Shown one piece after another: positions 62,834 through 64,000 of a DNA stretch of 64,000 nucleotides. How positions within the stretch are numbered: position 1 is the stretch's first letter; the number at the start of each line of letters is the position of its first letter. Below the pieces are notes generated by a model. That model worked only from the letters and a program-made list of their open reading frames with translations. It searched no databases and was not told the origin of the DNA. The stretch is taken from positions 1 to 64,000 of the forward strand of contig CAWIHS010000002.1 in assembly GCA_963836005.1 (NCBI GenBank), given 5' to 3'. The position numbers and the translations under genes are program-made. The DNA comes from CAWIHS01 sp963836005 (lineage in GTDB: Bacteria > Pseudomonadota > Gammaproteobacteria > GRL18).

Positions 62834-63223
62834 TTACCAAATTTTTTGAGCCTCAAACTCACCACCGAGTTGTTCAACTAATGCTCCAAATTCAGCACAT
62901 AATTCAACAGGTTCACAGGAAACACCCGTTGCTGTGGCATTGCTATCATCATGAAATTCAACATCAAGCACCACTACTGCATCTTCATCTGCGATAAAGG
63001 GTACAGAGGTAACTGTTGCTTTATTGCCTTTCAGTACACCAGTGTAAGGAAACCATCGTCTTGCATCAGCTTGCAGTTGAACAGCAACTAGAATACCATC
63101 GTTTTCATGCATGGATATAAATCCGATTGGGGTCAACCAAATGCCATCAAATTCCCCTTCAGCAAAAGCCGTTGTAGAGGAAACACAAAACAACAATACG
63201 AAAAATAAGATAAATTTTTTCAT
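62834..63223 (-). CDS. Exported hypothetical protein
   Basis: A 129-residue protein with a clear Sec signal peptide (KKFILFFVLLFCVSSTTAFA) and a beta-rich mature part (GEFDGIWLTPIGFISMHEN, GVLKGNKATVTSVPFIADEDAVVVLDVEF) containing two Cys (SCEPVELCAEF) that could pair. No family recognised. ATG 63223 has AGGAGG 6-7 bases upstream. A terminator follows. Probably a small envelope or secreted protein. Confidence 0.75.
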   Translation of the reverse strand: MKKFILFFVLLFCVSSTTAFAEGEFDGIWLTPIGFISMHENDGILVAVQLQADARRWFPYTGVLKGNKATVTSVPFIADEDAVVVLDVEFHDDSNATATGVSCEPVELCAEFGALVEQLGGEFEAQKIW

Positions 63224-63323
63224 GATCTCAACCTCCTCAAAGAAACTACTCCCTCTATTGTCACTTTACGCCTGATTCAGTTTCGACACAATGACGCAGA
63301 TCATTAGATACGTTGATTTAAGG

Positions 63324-63547
63324 TAACTAATCAGCGTATCTGGAATAACTTACTAAGTGCTTGATATCAGGTATTCGTTCCAGAAGACGCCGTAAATACA
63401 TCCATGGTCGTTCCCGGCTTCCTGCCTCCCACGGCACTTATACTTCCATGTATGTCGTAGGCTTGAATGTGGCATCCATGCCACATTCACTTCTTACGCA
63501 AATACCTGATATCAAGCACGATCTTATAAGATACGCTGAGTAGTTAC
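63324..63547. mobile_element. MITE family R1, copy with perfect 8-bp duplication and long TIRs
   Basis: A 224-bp element from GTAACTAATCAGCGTATC to GATACGCTGAGTAGTTAC. The inverted ends extend about 50 bp, including TGCTTGATATCAGGTATT on both sides. GATTTAAG flanks it at 63316-63323 and 63548-63555. Inside are GTTCCAGAAGACGCCGTAAAT and GTGGCATCCATGCCAC, a hairpin. A 60-codon frame through it is not called. The following 63548-63832 shows no gene. Confidence 0.93.
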
Positions 63548-63832
63548 GATTTAAGTTGCTTTATCTGTATGTACGTTATTCACACCAGGTGTTAATCAGA
63601 GTGGAATATCGAGTTCCATTTTCGAGTGCGATACCGACTGCTATCGGATAACTCAGCGGATCGAATCCAGAAACTTCGATGTTGATAATAAAAGGAGTTA
63701 ACCCCTAGCTTAACCTCATCCCTTTTTTCTAATAAATTACAAATAGTCCCGCCTTTATACCAGGGATTATTGAGTTATTACGTTTAAGTGTAGTCAATAA
63801 TTGACCTATTTGTGAATTCAAAAAGGCTAAAA

Positions 63833-64000
63833 TTATTTTATTTTTACCGGGGCCTGTTCATCAGATAACTCTTTAATAGTGCCAATTATTCTAGTATCTG
63901 CATACCCCAGTTGAGTCAGTTTTTTTACGCACGCTTGTGCCTGACTTCCGGGTACACCGGCAAGTAAACCGCCTGCAGTTTGCGGATCAAATAACAGAGG
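63833..64000 (-). CDS. selD: Selenide, water dikinase SelD, C-terminal part
   Basis: The window edge cuts this gene. The visible 55 residues read PLLFDPQTAGGLLAGVPGSQ, matching the DPQTSGGLL segment near the SelD C-terminus, then a helix and the last strand (ADTRIIGTIKEL) to TAA 63833-63835. SelD makes selenophosphate for selenocysteine and 2-selenouridine, so the organism probably uses selenium in one of these ways. Confidence 0.88.
   Translation of the reverse strand, partial: PLLFDPQTAGGLLAGVPGSQAQACVKKLTQLGYADTRIIGTIKELSDEQAPVKIK

Noticed and set aside
63361..63543. A 60-codon frame with RSRRRRKYIHG
   Set aside because: Lies wholly inside an R1 MITE whose other copies do not keep the frame.
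1..64000. tRNA, rRNA or riboswitch genes
   Set aside because: I looked for clover-leaf and conserved rRNA blocks in the gaps and found none; a covariance-model search was not possible here.

Overview
The window looks like a chromosomal segment of an AT-leaning gammaproteobacterium. The evidence is the conserved block mreB-mreC-mreD-mrdA-rodA-mltB-rlpA-dacA-dat-ybeD-lipB, the lptD-surA-pdxA cluster, gatCAB-hslO, a SiaABC-type partner-switch, a PEP-CTERM-like sorting signal and a DusC/HdfR complement. I cannot name the genus. There are no rRNA or tRNA genes that I can see.

Layout. 0-2 kb: folA and a putative outer-membrane beta-barrel protein. 2.3-11.4 kb: a Cache-PAS-GGDEF-EAL protein whose N-terminal membrane helix is out of frame across a T8 tract, then a hybrid histidine kinase and a REC-PAS-AAA regulator. 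11.5-16 kb: two secreted proteins, one joining a zinc phospholipase C-like domain to a putative permuted papain-like domain, amid short transposable repeats. 16-20.6 kb: a Sia-like phosphatase/kinase/phosphoprotein module ending in an HD-GYP enzyme instead of the diguanylate cyclase SiaD. 20.7-24.3 kb: adenylate kinase with a histone H1-like Lys/Ala tail, a MoeB/ThiF protein and dusC. 24.4-28.3 kb: a histidine kinase divergent from a FixL/FixJ-like pair whose kinase lacks the phospho-accepting His. 28.4-33.6 kb: a small gene with a clear promoter, then gatC-gatA-gatB-hslO-DUF924. 33.9-45.7 kb: the cell-elongation and murein operon plus lipB and a GNAT gene. 45.9-54.1 kb: a candidate sRNA, a PspF-like activator, lptD-surA-pdxA and an MltD-like transglycosylase. 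54.5-64 kb: an accessory stretch with small exported proteins, an HdfR-like regulator, a PEP-CTERM-like protein, a dead IS3-family element, a solute-binding protein, an IS110-family element and the 3' end of selD.

The strongest non-gene signal is a set of short interspersed elements. Family R1 (210-256 bp, termini GTAAC...GTTAC, TIR core TCAGCGTAT) has four copies each flanked by a perfect 8-bp target duplication; GTAA ends and 8-bp duplications fit IS66-type mobilisation. Family R2 (about 150 bp, several internal palindromes) has four copies, one inside the mre operon and one inside the Sia cluster. One R2 copy is interrupted by a 152-bp element with 18-bp inverted ends and a 10-bp duplication.

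Together the genes describe envelope growth (Mre/PBP2/RodA, LptD, SurA, lytic transglycosylases), translation fidelity (GatCAB), and a dense signalling layer with c-di-GMP turnover. The most unusual possible system is the Sia-like cluster: a periplasmic ligand-binding PP2C phosphatase, a SiaB-like kinase and a SiaC-like switch apparently wired to a c-di-GMP phosphodiesterase.
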